64,000 bases of DNA from CAVYGM01 sp963768025 (GCA_963768025.1 CAVYGM010000009.1:62001-126000); one strand, 5' to 3'; shown: positions 9,077 to 18,926, numbered from the stretch's first letter. A program made the numbers and translations. The notes: a model not told the origin generated them from the sequence alone.

Positions 9077-9406
9077 TGGTTTAGGGGAGTTTATTGTTAG
9101 CCGTTTGTTTGGGTAGCGAGTTGCCTTTACGAGGGGCCATCCAGAACAAAAGGGAGTGGCTGTAATTTCAGTAAGTACTAACGACTAGGTAGCCAATTAT
9201 AAGATAAAAAAAAGCAGAAAATAATTCCTCCGGGAAAATATCCTACCTTTGTGGTTCTGTTCCAGAACAAAGCATAATTTTCTGACGCACAGCTACGTTA
9301 CTCAATTCTTTCTTTATAGTTTACCTAGTTAATTTCTTCACAAAAAGTACCACTTACCGATTATTCGGCAAAAGGAACAAAATTCCAGTAGCGATACTGC
9401 ATTCCT
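9077..9406. other. Divergent intergenic region
   Basis: This 330-base AT-rich stretch separates the acetoacetate-CoA ligase and the pseudouridine synthase gene. It holds the TACCTTTG promoter element described separately. I see no other gene or repeat in it. Confidence 0.5.
9244..9251 (+). promoter_or_regulatory. Bacteroidota -7 promoter element for the RluB-type gene
   Basis: TACCTTTG matches TAnnTTTG. The implied 5-prime leader is about 150 bases. No -33 TTG at canonical distance is evident, so confidence is moderate. Confidence 0.45.
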
Positions 9407-11267
9407 ATGAAAAAGCGAAACGAATACCCCAAAAGAGACAGATCGTCGAGTTCTTACATTCCCGATAAGGGAGGGAAAAATGCCCCTCGTCCTTCCTCTG
9501 ATCGCCCCACTGGCTCCCGAACCCGTAGCACCGACGCAAGCGGTGGCGGCCCTTTCAAGCCTAAAAAGAAAATAACCGAAAAGCTTTTTAATAAGCCTAC
9601 TCTCAAAAAATCAAATTTCAAAAAGCTGGCATTCGACAGCTCAAAGGGCAGGAATCCTTTTAGCGATGACCGTCCCGAAAAGCGTGGCGACGCCGGTGAA
9701 AATTTTGACAAGCCCCAGCGCGTGTTTCGCCCCCAGAGAGAAGCAGGAGACGTGCGCCCACCCCGGCCCCGACTTGATAATGCCCGACGTGACGACACGC
9801 GACGTGATGATCGACGTGACGCCCGACGCGACGACGCGCGTGGCTTTGATAAGTCTAAGAGTGAATTTCGGCCCCGGAGGGACGAAGGAGACTCTCGCCC
9901 ACCTCGACGCGACGACGCGACGCGACGACGCCCGTGGCTTTGATAAGTCTAAGAGTGAATTCCGGCCTCGGAGGGACGAAGGGGACTCTCGACCGCCTCG
10001 ACGTGACGACGCGCGACGTGACGACACCCGACGCGACGACGCGCGTGGCTTTGATAAGTCTAAGAGTGAATTCCGGCCTCGGAGGGACGAAGGAGACTCG
10101 CGCCCGCCTCGGCGTGACGACACGCGACGTGACGACACCCGACGTAGCGACGCGCGTGGCTTTGATAAGTCTAAGAGTGAATTCCGGCCTCGGAGGGACG
10201 AAGGAGACTCGCGCCCGCCTCGACGTGACGACGCCCGACGTGACGACACGCGACGCGACGATACCCGACGTAGCGACGCGCGTGGCTTTGATAAGTCTAA
10301 GAGTGAATTCCGGCCTCGGAGGGACGAAGGAGACTCGCGCCCGCCTCGGCGTGACGACGCCCGACGTGACGACGCCCGACGTGACGACGCTCGACGTAGC
10401 GATTCTCGCTCTGAGCGGTACGATGGCCCGAAATCAGGGGATAAAGAGAAAACGGGCGATAGCGAAGGTCGCCGGGTAGGCAAATTCAGCAAACCGCCCC
10501 GCTACGATTTCAGCGACTTTGAGGATAAGAAGTCCCGAATTAAAAAACAGACTGATGACGACATCCTGCGCCTGAACCGATACATAGCTAACGCCGGAAT
10601 CTGCTCGCGCCGGGAGGCGGACGAACTCATCGAGAGTGGTCAGATCATGGTAAATGGACAGGTCGTGACCGAGATGGGCTATAAGGTAAAACGCTCTGAT
10701 ACGATCAAGTACGGGAAGGATATTCTGAATCCCGAACGAATGGTATACCTGTTGATCAACAAGCCAAAGGATTATATCACCACCACCGACGACCCCGAAG
10801 ACCGTAAAACGGTGATGGATCTGGTGGCGGGCGCTTGTGAAGAGCGGATTTACCCCGTAGGGCGTCTTGATCGCAATACCACCGGCCTGCTTCTACTCAC
10901 CAACGATGGAGAGCTAGCCGAAAAATTGACGCACCCTTCCGGAAAAATTCGGAAAATATACCAGGCTGAACTCGATAGACCCATTACTACCGAAGATTTT
11001 GAGGCTATGAAGGCTGGCTTCGAACTCGAAGATGGCTTTATCAGGCCAGATGACCTTGGGCTGATAACTCCCGATGCGATGGTAATTGGGTTGGAAATCC
11101 ACAGTGGCAAGAATCGGATCGTTCGCCGCATGTTTGAGCACTTCAACTACGAAGTTAAGAAGCTGGATCGAACGGTTTTTGCTGGATTGAATAAGAAAGA
11201 ATTACCCCGTGGGAAATGGCGCTTCCTGTCCGAAAAAGAGGTCATCAAATTGAAGTTCCTACTTTAA
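9407..11267 (+). CDS. RluB/RsuA-family pseudouridine synthase with Arg/Asp-rich repeat region (frameshift in repeats)
   Basis: The C-terminal 240 residues are a full S4 domain (LNRYIANAGICSRREADELI) plus an RsuA-type pseudouridine synthase domain with the catalytic Asp in YPVGRLDRNTTGLLLLTNDG. The family isomerises a uridine in 23S or 16S rRNA. The N-terminal 380 residues are low complexity, very basic, and dominated by repeats of RRDDA/T and GFDKSKSEFRPRRDEGDSRPP. The frame breaks near 9915, where one CG dinucleotide is missing from a GCGCG run: the repeat spacing there is 94 bases, whereas the next spacings are 111, 111 and 126. Restoring the two bases gives about 620 residues in one frame. 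Long basic, disordered N-terminal regions occur in Bacteroidota homologues and probably bind rRNA. Confidence 0.85.
9782..10403 (+). repeat. Nested tandem repeat within the pseudouridine synthase gene
   Basis: Five copies of a block coding GFDKSKSEFRPRRDEGDSRPP begin near 9841, 9935, 10046, 10157 and 10283. Between them lie two to four copies of a 15-base unit coding RRDDA, RRDDT or RRSDA. Spacer length changes in 15-base steps, so unit number appears to vary by slippage. Long open frames also occur in other frames here, including on the minus strand, because the unit avoids stop codons. Confidence 0.85.
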
Positions 11268-11578
11268 GAAACAAAACGGGGCCAACAACATTTTTGATGA
11301 AAAGAAAGTTGTCTTTTCAAGCCACAATCTGTCAGGCTAACTAGCTATAAAAATAAATAATTAAGAATCATTTTGGTTTTGTAGTCAAAAATAGATAAAA
11401 TTGGCACAATATTTGATATTGCATAAAGATTCCAATGCAAGAATTGGATGTTGCCTGTTTGATGACGGAATAAGTAAGAAAGATCGTGAGATTCTAAGAT
11501 AGGCTTTAAGATAAAAAAAATAATAGTGTGTGTATAGTGTGGAACAAGGCATGGAGCTTCTCCGTGCTTTGTTTGTTT
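11268..11578. other. AT-rich intergenic region with one hairpin
   Basis: This 311-base gap lies between the convergent RluB-type gene and the end of the polysaccharide locus. Apart from the hairpin at 11544-11580 I see no coding or RNA gene. Confidence 0.5.
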
Positions 11579-11580
11579 TT
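11544..11580 (+). terminator. Hairpin terminator
   Basis: A 13-bp stem (11544-11556 with 11560-11572, two wobble pairs) with a CTT loop is followed by TTGTTTTT on the plus strand. It could end the RluB transcript after a long 3-prime leader, or an unrecognised small transcript. It also lies just beyond the stop codon of the minus-strand polymerase gene. Confidence 0.6.
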
Positions 11581-12820
11581 AGGGGGTAGGTTGATAAAGC
11601 AACTGATGGATTTCGGCAAAGGAGCGGCTATAGCTTAGCAAAATAGCCATGCTGAACCACGGAAAGAAGAGGAACTGCCCGCCCGTAAGATTGCTCTCGA
11701 AAAACGGAATGATGAGCAGGGGCAGAAAGAATAGGTAATAGGTAGCAAAAATGCGCAGATAGTACCAGAGCGAACGGGCGATCACGAGGTACATGAAAAA
11801 AGCAAAAACGATCACACCAGATCCAAAAAGTACTTCATAGTATGAATTATGGTAGCCCGTCCAGCCTGTTATGGTTTTGATTTTCAGTTTATTAAACATC
11901 CCAATTCCTGTTACCCATAGATCGGGTGTTTTATTGAAATAGGAGATCATTTGGAGAGAAACGTTGGTTCGGGCTTCTCCTTTTTTCTGTTGGACGCGGG
12001 TCTTTTCTAACCGAGAATTCAGAGCTGAAGTAGGATCTTGGAGTAAATAAAAAATCAACCCCAGCGGAAGCAAAGAAAGCAGCGCTTTTTGGTAAAAATA
12101 CACCCCCTTATACTTAAAAATGAAGACGAGGGCTACCACCCCCAGGCTCAGCCAGGACGTCCGATTGCCCGATATGAGTACCAGGTAGGCGGCAATGACT
12201 CCAAATGCCATGAGGACGAGTTTACGCCACCAGGGTAGGGATACATTGCGGAGCAGATCCATACCCGTCAATAAAAATAGCGTTCCTGCCCAGCCATAGT
12301 GATTGGAAACAAAGGCCGCCTCCTCGTTTTCTGTGGACGTGTAGTAAATATTGGTATCGGTAAGTTTACCGCCGGTCAGAAAAAAACTTACGATTGGAAT
12401 AAAGTACACCCAGTTAATGGCATTGATAAACGCGTGCAGCACATCCACTAACGAATAATGCAGCAGCAGGTATCCTACCGAAAAGGCCACGTACAGAAAA
12501 GGAACGATGTAGGTGAGGATCTGAACCAGAGAACTAACCGGATCAGCGGTGAATAGCGCAAAAACCAAGAATACCGCGCTCAGTACGAACAAGCCCTGCA
12601 AGTAATGTGACAACAGCCGAAGTAGGTTCAGGTTGGTCTTTAAGAGATAAAGAATGGAAAACAACAAGATCGAGTACTTCACGATGCGCATGGGGCCCAC
12701 GCTTGCCATATTGGTCCACACTCCCAACGCATACCCCACAATGACCAGTCCCATATTCAGAAATAGTAGTCTGAATATGAAATCGCCACTGACGGTTCGG
12801 GTAGGAAAGGGTGAAATCAT
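11579..12820 (-). CDS. Wzy-like O-antigen/polysaccharide polymerase
   Basis: A 413-residue integral membrane protein with about ten to twelve hydrophobic segments. A large polar loop sits at about residues 260-310, and the segment ISGNRTSWLSLGVVALVF is typical of the O-antigen ligase/polymerase (Wzy_C) family. Such proteins join polysaccharide repeat units in the periplasm, or ligate chains to an acceptor. It is the last gene of the minus-strand locus and its start overlaps the stop of the preceding glycosyltransferase by 4 bases. Whether it polymerises or ligates cannot be decided from sequence, because the families are poorly conserved. Confidence 0.7.
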   Translation of the reverse strand: MISPFPTRTVSGDFIFRLLFLNMGLVIVGYALGVWTNMASVGPMRIVKYSILLFSILYLLKTNLNLLRLLSHYLQGLFVLSAVFLVFALFTADPVSSLVQILTYIVPFLYVAFSVGYLLLHYSLVDVLHAFINAINWVYFIPIVSFFLTGGKLTDTNIYYTSTENEEAAFVSNHYGWAGTLFLLTGMDLLRNVSLPWWRKLVLMAFGVIAAYLVLISGNRTSWLSLGVVALVFIFKYKGVYFYQKALLSLLPLGLIFYLLQDPTSALNSRLEKTRVQQKKGEARTNVSLQMISYFNKTPDLWVTGIGMFNKLKIKTITGWTGYHNSYYEVLFGSGVIVFAFFMYLVIARSLWYYLRIFATYYLFFLPLLIIPFFESNLTGGQFLFFPWFSMAILLSYSRSFAEIHQLLYQPTP

Positions 12821-13923
12821 CGGCTAAGGATGGTTAAAAAAGCTTCAAACATAGTTTTGGTACCGAAGCGTTCCACCTGTTTTAACGCTTCGGCGGCCTT
12901 CAATTCGCGCAAATCGGGTCGGGTAATGCATTCTTCCAGCGCGTTGGCTAGTGCGTCGGCAGAATGGGGCGGCACCATCCACCCGCATCGCCCGTGGTTA
13001 AGTACTTCGGGTATACCCCCCACGGCGGTAGATAGTACTGGTATTCCCTGTGCCATCGCTTCCAGATTAGCCACGCCAAGTGCTTCCTTATAGGAAGGAA
13101 CGCAGAAAAGATGTGTTTTGGTGAGTTCGGCAGCCACGATCGTTTGAGGTACTTTCCCCAAAAATACCCCTTCTACATTCGATAAGTGCTGGAATTTAGA
13201 AAAAATATAGGCGCGGTCCGAAGCGGCTGGGCCAATAATCGTAAGCACAAACTGGTAGGGTAGCTGACCAAGCGCCTCGGTCAGCGTAAATAATCCACCC
13301 CGTAGAAAATCATTTTTTACGAACAGAATCCGAATAGGTTTGGCAGGATCAATCGTTTGATTAGGGAAAGAATGGGCAGCCGGAGCCTCAATGGCTTTGT
13401 AGAGGCGATGCAGCTTTTCGGGTGAAATTCCGTACGCTTTTTGAACAGCTGTTTTTAGATAATCAGAGTTTACAATTACGGTATGGGCCGCTCGGGCCAT
13501 TCTTTTTTCACACCATCGAAATACAAATCGCTTGACCGACTGAAACAAAAACTGCCACTGCCACGAAGCAGTTAGGTTATTGTCGTCGTTGATCATGCCT
13601 ACGGTAGGTGTGAACCGGTAAGCACTCCAAAGGCCAACCAAAGCATTGTTATACACCAGTACGTCAAAGGGGAATTCGGCGCGCAACCGCATGGCTTCCC
13701 GATGATACACCCACATTCTCACTAGTTGGCTGAGGGGAGATTTGCGCCAATGAGTAGCCAAGGGTACCTGATGAACAAAGGTTCGGGCGGTAGAAATGTC
13801 TTCTGTCAGAATTCGCACTTCGTGTTCAGGATAGAGCCGATTGATCTGAAGCAACAGGTTGGCGAATTTGACGGGACCGTTCTCAACCACTTCGAAAACA
13901 TTGGTACAAAACAGGATTTTCAT
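12817..13923 (-). CDS. GT4-type glycosyltransferase
   Basis: A 368-residue GT-B fold glycosyltransferase. The N-terminal half begins MKILFCTNVFEVVENGPVKF, with the acceptor-side glycine motif. The C-terminal half carries the nucleotide-sugar site YKEALGVANLEAMAQGIPVLSTAVGGIPEVL, the EX7E-like signature of family GT4. It is cytosolic or loosely membrane associated. It would add one sugar to the lipid-linked repeat; donor and acceptor are unknown. It follows the next upstream glycosyltransferase with a 3-base gap and overlaps the polymerase gene by ATGA. Confidence 0.8.
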   Translation of the reverse strand: MKILFCTNVFEVVENGPVKFANLLLQINRLYPEHEVRILTEDISTARTFVHQVPLATHWRKSPLSQLVRMWVYHREAMRLRAEFPFDVLVYNNALVGLWSAYRFTPTVGMINDDNNLTASWQWQFLFQSVKRFVFRWCEKRMARAAHTVIVNSDYLKTAVQKAYGISPEKLHRLYKAIEAPAAHSFPNQTIDPAKPIRILFVKNDFLRGGLFTLTEALGQLPYQFVLTIIGPAASDRAYIFSKFQHLSNVEGVFLGKVPQTIVAAELTKTHLFCVPSYKEALGVANLEAMAQGIPVLSTAVGGIPEVLNHGRCGWMVPPHSADALANALEECITRPDLRELKAAEALKQVERFGTKTMFEAFLTILSR

Positions 13924-13926
13924 TAC

Positions 13927-14970
13927 TTACACCCCATGGGCTTTTACTAAGGCACCTTCGGCTTTTTGCCAGGTGTAGGTCTCACGCAGGTCCTCTGTGA
14001 ATGCATAGTTACACCTTTTTTCAAAGAGTTCACGGGTAATTTGTAAATGATCAGAGATCCTATAATTTGGCAATATGTAACCAATCCAGTTGCTTTGCAC
14101 AAAATTTGATACCTGTACTTCTGCATTCATGATCACGGGAGTTCGTACCTGAATGGCGTCATAAATCTTATTTGGGCTGGCATTGATATTGTTTTCGTTG
14201 GTAGGAGCATACACGCACAAAATATAGTCGGCACGACGGGCCACTATTCCAAGGGCCTGTTCTTGCGGAAGTACCCCCAGCCACTCTACCTGAGGATGGT
14301 TTGTAAGTTGCCGCGAAGGCTCGTCAGCCAGCCATCCAGCCATCAAAACCCGCAGATTGGGGTCATGGGCCAGTAGGTTGCGGATAGTTTCGGTGCCTCT
14401 CAGTTCACCGAGCCAGCCATAGTACATGATGGTGAGGCCAGGCGATCGTTCCTTGGGGGGAGGAGATGGTATGTAGTATGGATAATTTGGCACGATTGTT
14501 GATAGGGGCTTTGCGAAGTCGGGAAGTAATCCAAATCGATTTTCGTCCGTCACAATGATCCTGCTAACGGGAGCATAAGTAATTTTTTTTAGTAACCTCC
14601 ACTTGTTTCCCGGACGGTTTTTTTTCAGAAAAATAGAATCAAATAAATCGAGAACAACGTTTTTTTGAAACCACAGAAAAGGCCACAACGCCAGTAGTTG
14701 TGGTTCGTTGATAATATGGACAGAACTATAAGAATGGGAAAGAAGCAGCCGAATGCAACTCAGGAAATAGCGGGCTAGGGTACCCAAAGACTTGCGTGGT
14801 CCTCGAATGAAATGCAGGGTATGAACCAGCTGGGCAGCATAGCACTGGGCCGGATCTTCCCCCAGCGCCACCAGTTCTACCTCAGCTACCTGGCTCAGCG
14901 TACGCAGTTCTTTGTTGACCCGCATGTCGGAGCCATCGTTGAAGGAAAGATACAGGATACGAGAACTCAT
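13927..14970 (-). CDS. Glycosyltransferase, GT-B fold
   Basis: A 347-residue protein beginning MSSRILYLSFNDGSDMRVNKE. Its pattern resembles GT4-like enzymes of surface polysaccharide loci: YYGWLGELRGTETIRNLL in the linker and a donor-domain segment VRTPVIMNAEVQVSNFV. The classic EX7E motif is weak, so the exact family is uncertain. Its ATG overlaps the stop of the upstream membrane protein by 4 bases. A cytosolic role in assembling the repeat unit is inferred from context. Confidence 0.65.
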   Translation of the reverse strand: MSSRILYLSFNDGSDMRVNKELRTLSQVAEVELVALGEDPAQCYAAQLVHTLHFIRGPRKSLGTLARYFLSCIRLLLSHSYSSVHIINEPQLLALWPFLWFQKNVVLDLFDSIFLKKNRPGNKWRLLKKITYAPVSRIIVTDENRFGLLPDFAKPLSTIVPNYPYYIPSPPPKERSPGLTIMYYGWLGELRGTETIRNLLAHDPNLRVLMAGWLADEPSRQLTNHPQVEWLGVLPQEQALGIVARRADYILCVYAPTNENNINASPNKIYDAIQVRTPVIMNAEVQVSNFVQSNWIGYILPNYRISDHLQITRELFEKRCNYAFTEDLRETYTWQKAEGALVKAHGV

Positions 14971-16235
14971 ATCAGGGCCGAATCCAGTTTGGACGAACGC
15001 TTGGGAAAATAATATAAAGTAACTTCAATCAACCCCCACACCAGGAGCAGGAAATTGCCATACATATAGGCCTGAATGGGTGGATAATAGAATACAAAAC
15101 TCCCTACTCCTAAAATCAGATAAGCTAAGATCAGGATTTTGCGGTGAAAGAGCAAAATCAGGAAAAAGGCCAGGCCAATCACCGATACGAAGTAATTGAT
15201 CCAATCGGGCGCCTTATTCATATAGCCTGGACCGAAAGAGGCGAAGAAGTACACCACCGCATTTTTGAGGAGTAAAAACGGGCTGTTGTGCAAAACGGCT
15301 AGGTACTCCTGCCGCGTGATGGCGGTGTATTTTTCCTGTACGGCCGGATCGTAAAAGTTGCCTCCCACCGACGAGCTAAGGGGCACGCCCGTGTGCTTCT
15401 GATACAGGGCGTAGGCGTCGTCGTCGCTGAGAGAAATGCCGTAGGGATTGGCAAAACCACCCACCCCCGCGTAAAACGTATGCCAGGGGTTTTTCTGGTT
15501 GGGTACGTACAACCACAGAACTATTCCAATGAACAGGGCTGAATAGACCAACCCACCGACGCGGGACTTGTACCACACAAAAGCTACCAGAGAAGCCACA
15601 ATGACAAATGCCGTGGTGGATCGGGCCAGAAATACAAAGGGAAGGGCAAGCAAAAGAATGGCCCAGCCTATCCTGTCTTTAATTTTCAGTCCAATGAACA
15701 GCAGCCAGAAGGAGGGAATAATTTGCCAGAAATAGTACAGGTTAAAAGTAACAAAACGTAGAACAAGGGGATTGAGCGCGTACAGAACCAGAAACAAAAT
15801 ACGAAAGCGAAATGAAAGCTGGTTTTGCAGAAGCACGCAGAGGCAAAGCACCACATGGACGAGGCATTGGAGCAAAATTATCGCCAATTGATCACCCATA
15901 TAGGGGAAAATAAGGGTAGCAGCTTTGATAAAGTAGGCATAGCCTATGGGATGGTAGTTGAATTCCTGGGGGATCGGGCTTTGACGAAATTCGTAGGCAT
16001 CCTCTCGTTTCACATCATCCAGCTGCATAAAGTGCTTCACATCGGTCTGGTCAATCAAAAAAGTGCCCGTTCCGGGCTGTAAATGTTGGGCCGCCGACAA
16101 GAAAGGACCCGTCCAGTTGGTGCTCATGCGCTGACTTCTCCACTGGTAGAAAGACCACCATAGAGCAGCCACCATGAGTATGATGGAAATGCCGTAAAAC
16201 AGGTACTTTTTCCAGCAGATATCGTTCAGATTCAT
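14967..16235 (-). CDS. Polytopic membrane protein of the polysaccharide locus (possible GT-C enzyme)
   Basis: A 422-residue protein with about ten membrane segments. A large periplasmic-type loop lies near residues 245-310 (NPWHTFYAGVGGFANPYGISLSDDDAYALYQKHTG), and a shorter loop after the first segment contains acidic residues. This layout fits GT-C glycosyltransferases that use polyprenyl-phosphate sugars (dolichyl-phosphate-mannose-type), but no diagnostic motif is certain. A second polymerase is an alternative. It overlaps both neighbours by ATGA, so it belongs to the locus. Confidence 0.55.
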   Translation of the reverse strand: MNLNDICWKKYLFYGISIILMVAALWWSFYQWRSQRMSTNWTGPFLSAAQHLQPGTGTFLIDQTDVKHFMQLDDVKREDAYEFRQSPIPQEFNYHPIGYAYFIKAATLIFPYMGDQLAIILLQCLVHVVLCLCVLLQNQLSFRFRILFLVLYALNPLVLRFVTFNLYYFWQIIPSFWLLFIGLKIKDRIGWAILLLALPFVFLARSTTAFVIVASLVAFVWYKSRVGGLVYSALFIGIVLWLYVPNQKNPWHTFYAGVGGFANPYGISLSDDDAYALYQKHTGVPLSSSVGGNFYDPAVQEKYTAITRQEYLAVLHNSPFLLLKNAVVYFFASFGPGYMNKAPDWINYFVSVIGLAFFLILLFHRKILILAYLILGVGSFVFYYPPIQAYMYGNFLLLVWGLIEVTLYYFPKRSSKLDSALI

Positions 16236-17338
16236 ATAGGGTTATGTAACAAATACGAGATAATGCGGGCACTGGCCTGTCCATCGCCGTAAGGATTGGT
16301 AACCAACGTAGGCGCTTCATGTTGCCACCTCATTTCCACCGCTTCTACAATACGGTCACGGTTGGCCCCAACCAACTGCACGGTGCCCGCTTCGAGTGCT
16401 TCGGGGCGCTCGGTGGTGTCACGCATCACCAGTACTGGGATGCCCAGGGAGGGGGCTTCTTCCTGCACGCCTCCCGAGTCGGTCAGAATGAGCCAGGAGT
16501 TTTTCATGGCGAAGACAAAGTCGGGGTAATCAAAGGGGGCCGTTAGAAAAATATTGGGCACATTGCCAAGATAAGCCTGCACGGGTTTTTGTACGTGCGG
16601 ATTGAGATGAACCGGATACACGATGGCGAGGTCAGGGTATCGTTCGGCCAGGGTCCTAATCGCTTTGGTGATTTGCTCGAAGCCTTCCCCAAAATTCTCA
16701 CGACGGTGGCCCGTAACCAGCAGCACCCTACGATTGGATGCAAAAACCTCCTGTACCTGAATTGGAATTTTAGTGGAAAAACCTCGTATTTTTTTGGTAG
16801 CCCACAGAAGGGCATCAATCACGGTATTGCCGGTCAGAATGATTCGATCGGGTGCCACTCTCTCTCTCAGCAAATTGTCTACATTGCGTTGGGTAGGAGC
16901 AAAGTAGGCCGACGCTAGGCGATCCACGAGCAAACGGTTAGCTTCTTCCGGAAACGGAGCCTGTAGACTACCCGTGCGGAGGCCAGCCTCAACGTGCCCT
17001 ACCCGAATACCCGCGTAAAAAGCAGCCAACGTAGCGGCCAGGCAGGTGGTGGTGTCGCCGTGAACCAGTACCCAGTCGGGTCGGTACTCTTGGAACAAAG
17101 TCCGCATGCCTTGCAGAATCCGACACGTAATGTCGGTCAGGTCCTGGCCCGACTGCATAATGTCCAAATCGTAGTCGGCCTTCACTTCAAAAAAATCCAG
17201 GATCTGATCCAGCATTTGACGATGTTGTCCGGTAGAACATACCTTTTGCTCTACTCCGGGCGCTTCGTTGAGGCCTTGTATCAGCGGAGCCATTTTTATA
17301 GCCTCAGGACGAGTACCAAATACGGTCAGTATTTTCAT
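16232..17338 (-). CDS. wecB: UDP-N-acetylglucosamine 2-epimerase (non-hydrolysing)
   Basis: A 368-residue epimerase interconverting UDP-GlcNAc and UDP-ManNAc. The N-terminus MKILTVFGTRPEAIKMAPLI, the VHGDTTT and GHVEAGLRTG motifs, GHRRENFGEGF and DSGGVQEEAPSLGIPVLVMRD are all hallmark sequences of WecB/MnaA. The length is typical. It supplies UDP-ManNAc as a donor for a ManNAc-type residue, or for its further oxidation, in the polymer. It is not the hydrolysing NeuC type, so it need not feed the NeuB step of the same locus. It overlaps its neighbours by ATGA on both sides. Confidence 0.93.
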   Translation of the reverse strand: MKILTVFGTRPEAIKMAPLIQGLNEAPGVEQKVCSTGQHRQMLDQILDFFEVKADYDLDIMQSGQDLTDITCRILQGMRTLFQEYRPDWVLVHGDTTTCLAATLAAFYAGIRVGHVEAGLRTGSLQAPFPEEANRLLVDRLASAYFAPTQRNVDNLLRERVAPDRIILTGNTVIDALLWATKKIRGFSTKIPIQVQEVFASNRRVLLVTGHRRENFGEGFEQITKAIRTLAERYPDLAIVYPVHLNPHVQKPVQAYLGNVPNIFLTAPFDYPDFVFAMKNSWLILTDSGGVQEEAPSLGIPVLVMRDTTERPEALEAGTVQLVGANRDRIVEAVEMRWQHEAPTLVTNPYGDGQASARIISYLLHNPI

Positions 17339-18384
17339 ATAAAAAGCACGGCGAAATCTTCCCAGGTATAGTTGGCCAACGCCTCAAAGTTACGATTTCC
17401 CGCTTCTCTAAGCACATCACTAGGAGCAATCGTCAATTCACGTAGTTTTTGTTTGAACTCCTCATCCGACTGATACAACCATTCCGGCTGTCGGTGTAAC
17501 CGCTCGTGGATAGCACCCGTGGCTGGAGCCAGGATCGGTTTTCCGAAGCCCATGGCCATGATCACTGATCCCGAGTTTTCGATTTTGGTAAAGGGCAGCA
17601 CTACCGCATCCGCGGCGTTGAAGTAGACTTGCAAATCCTGGTCTGGGATAAATTCATCGATAAGTATTACACCGTCAGAAAGGTTCTGCTTCAGGTGCCC
17701 CCCGTACGCTTCGTCCATGATCCTTCCGGCAATGAGTAGGTAAGCGTCCGGGGTATCTACTCCCTTGAATGCATCCACCAATTCAAGAATGCCTTTGTAC
17801 GGCTTGATTAGTCCCAGACTTAGAAGTATCCTGGCTGTAGCCGGAAGGTTGAGCTGTTGGCGAGCCTTATCTCTGCTCAGCTGGTTGGGGTACACAAGAG
17901 TGTAATCGCCTTCGGGCACAACCTCAAATTTAGTTGAAGGTACCCTAAGTTCAGCTGCCGCCCGGCTTACGGTATCCTGGGCAAACACCCGTATCCAGTC
18001 GCAGCGGCGGGCCAGAAACCGCCGGCAAAATCGGTGCATAGCGAGTTGGGAGGCGTCGTGGGGCACTATATTGTGTAACGTCCACACCAGCCTTACGCCC
18101 AGCAGCCGGGCTAGTAAGATCTGGGCGCAGAAAGTACCTGCACTGAGCCAGGTCAGCCATCGATAGCGACGGTAGTAGTAGGAAGCGATCCAGTCAAAAT
18201 GCAGATACTCCGGGCGATAGCGAAGTACGGTTCGGGCTATGCCAAAAAATTTGTCATGAATACCGGTAAAGGCCCGCAACTGACCACCCTGGTTCAACCC
18301 TTCTATCATCAACCGCTGGTAGGGATTATCAGAACCTGCCACGGGCAAACAGGCGACGGTAATCTGCGATTCTACCGGAACCAT
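17335..18384 (-). CDS. GT4-like glycosyltransferase
   Basis: A 349-residue GT-B enzyme. The N-terminal domain has LLGVRLVWTLHNIVPHD, a pattern of mannosyltransferases acting on lipid-linked sugars. The C-terminal domain has ILLSLGLIKPYKGILELVDAFKG and the donor-site segment FTKIENSGSVIMAMGFGKPILAPATG. It overlaps the acetyltransferase gene by 13 bases and wecB by 4 bases. Donor specificity is unknown. Confidence 0.75.
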   Translation of the reverse strand: MVPVESQITVACLPVAGSDNPYQRLMIEGLNQGGQLRAFTGIHDKFFGIARTVLRYRPEYLHFDWIASYYYRRYRWLTWLSAGTFCAQILLARLLGVRLVWTLHNIVPHDASQLAMHRFCRRFLARRCDWIRVFAQDTVSRAAAELRVPSTKFEVVPEGDYTLVYPNQLSRDKARQQLNLPATARILLSLGLIKPYKGILELVDAFKGVDTPDAYLLIAGRIMDEAYGGHLKQNLSDGVILIDEFIPDQDLQVYFNAADAVVLPFTKIENSGSVIMAMGFGKPILAPATGAIHERLHRQPEWLYQSDEEFKQKLRELTIAPSDVLREAGNRNFEALANYTWEDFAVLFI

Positions 18385-18926
18385 GGCCGATGAGTTAGCT
18401 GGTACTTCAACTCGCTCCGACGCTCGCCAATCTTTACGGCTGGTACGCCCGCTACCAGGGTCATGGGTGGTACATCCCTGGTAACGACGCTACCCGCCGC
18501 CACCACGGCTCCCCGGCCGATGCGCACCCCGGGCAGGATTGTGGCCCGCGAAGCAATCCAGACGTAATCTTCCACAACTACATCGCCGCCGGCGTTCGTA
18601 TAGGAATCATCGTGCGGATCATGGGAGAGCGTCCAGATATTGACTTCCTGGGCTATATCCACGTTGTTTCCAATCGTAAGCTGGCCTCCCCGTCCGTCGA
18701 GGAGAACCCTTTTATTGATAATACAATGGTTGCCAACCCGGATTTTTTTGCCGTAGCGCGTTTCTATGCCCATAGCAAAAAAGCAGTGGGTACCCACCTG
18801 GGCGAGGGTTTTTTTGATAAAAAAAAGTCGGATTGCATGAAAAGGAAGGTAGAGGATCCAGGCCCGGTAGAGGTAGTCTTTCAGGGCCAGTAGGGCTATG
18901 TAGAAGTTGGTGGCGGCTTTCCTCAT
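18372..18926 (-). CDS. Left-handed beta-helix O-acetyltransferase
   Basis: A 184-residue hexapeptide-repeat acyltransferase. Repeats such as IRVGNHCIINKRVLLDG, LTIGNNVDIAQEVNIWT and VRIGRGAVVAAGSVVTRDVPP build a trimeric beta-helix. The catalytic His is in TLSHDPHDDSY. Enzymes of this class (maltose/galactoside O-acetyltransferase and WcaF-like) transfer acetyl from acetyl-CoA to a sugar hydroxyl, which here would decorate the polysaccharide. The N-terminal 45 residues contain a hydrophobic stretch (YRAWILYLPFHAIRLFF) that may tether it to the membrane. Confidence 0.82.
   Translation of the reverse strand: MRKAATNFYIALLALKDYLYRAWILYLPFHAIRLFFIKKTLAQVGTHCFFAMGIETRYGKKIRVGNHCIINKRVLLDGRGGQLTIGNNVDIAQEVNIWTLSHDPHDDSYTNAGGDVVVEDYVWIASRATILPGVRIGRGAVVAAGSVVTRDVPPMTLVAGVPAVKIGERRSELKYQLTHRPWFR

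Noticed and set aside
9782..10403. CRISPR array
   Set aside because: The repeats are coding, in frame, unevenly spaced and without unique spacers; no cas gene is nearby.
9641..10492. Long minus-strand open frame rich in Ser, Arg and Leu repeats
   Set aside because: It is the complement of the tandem repeat in the pseudouridine synthase gene; the repeat unit lacks stop codons in several frames, and no start signal or family pattern is seen.
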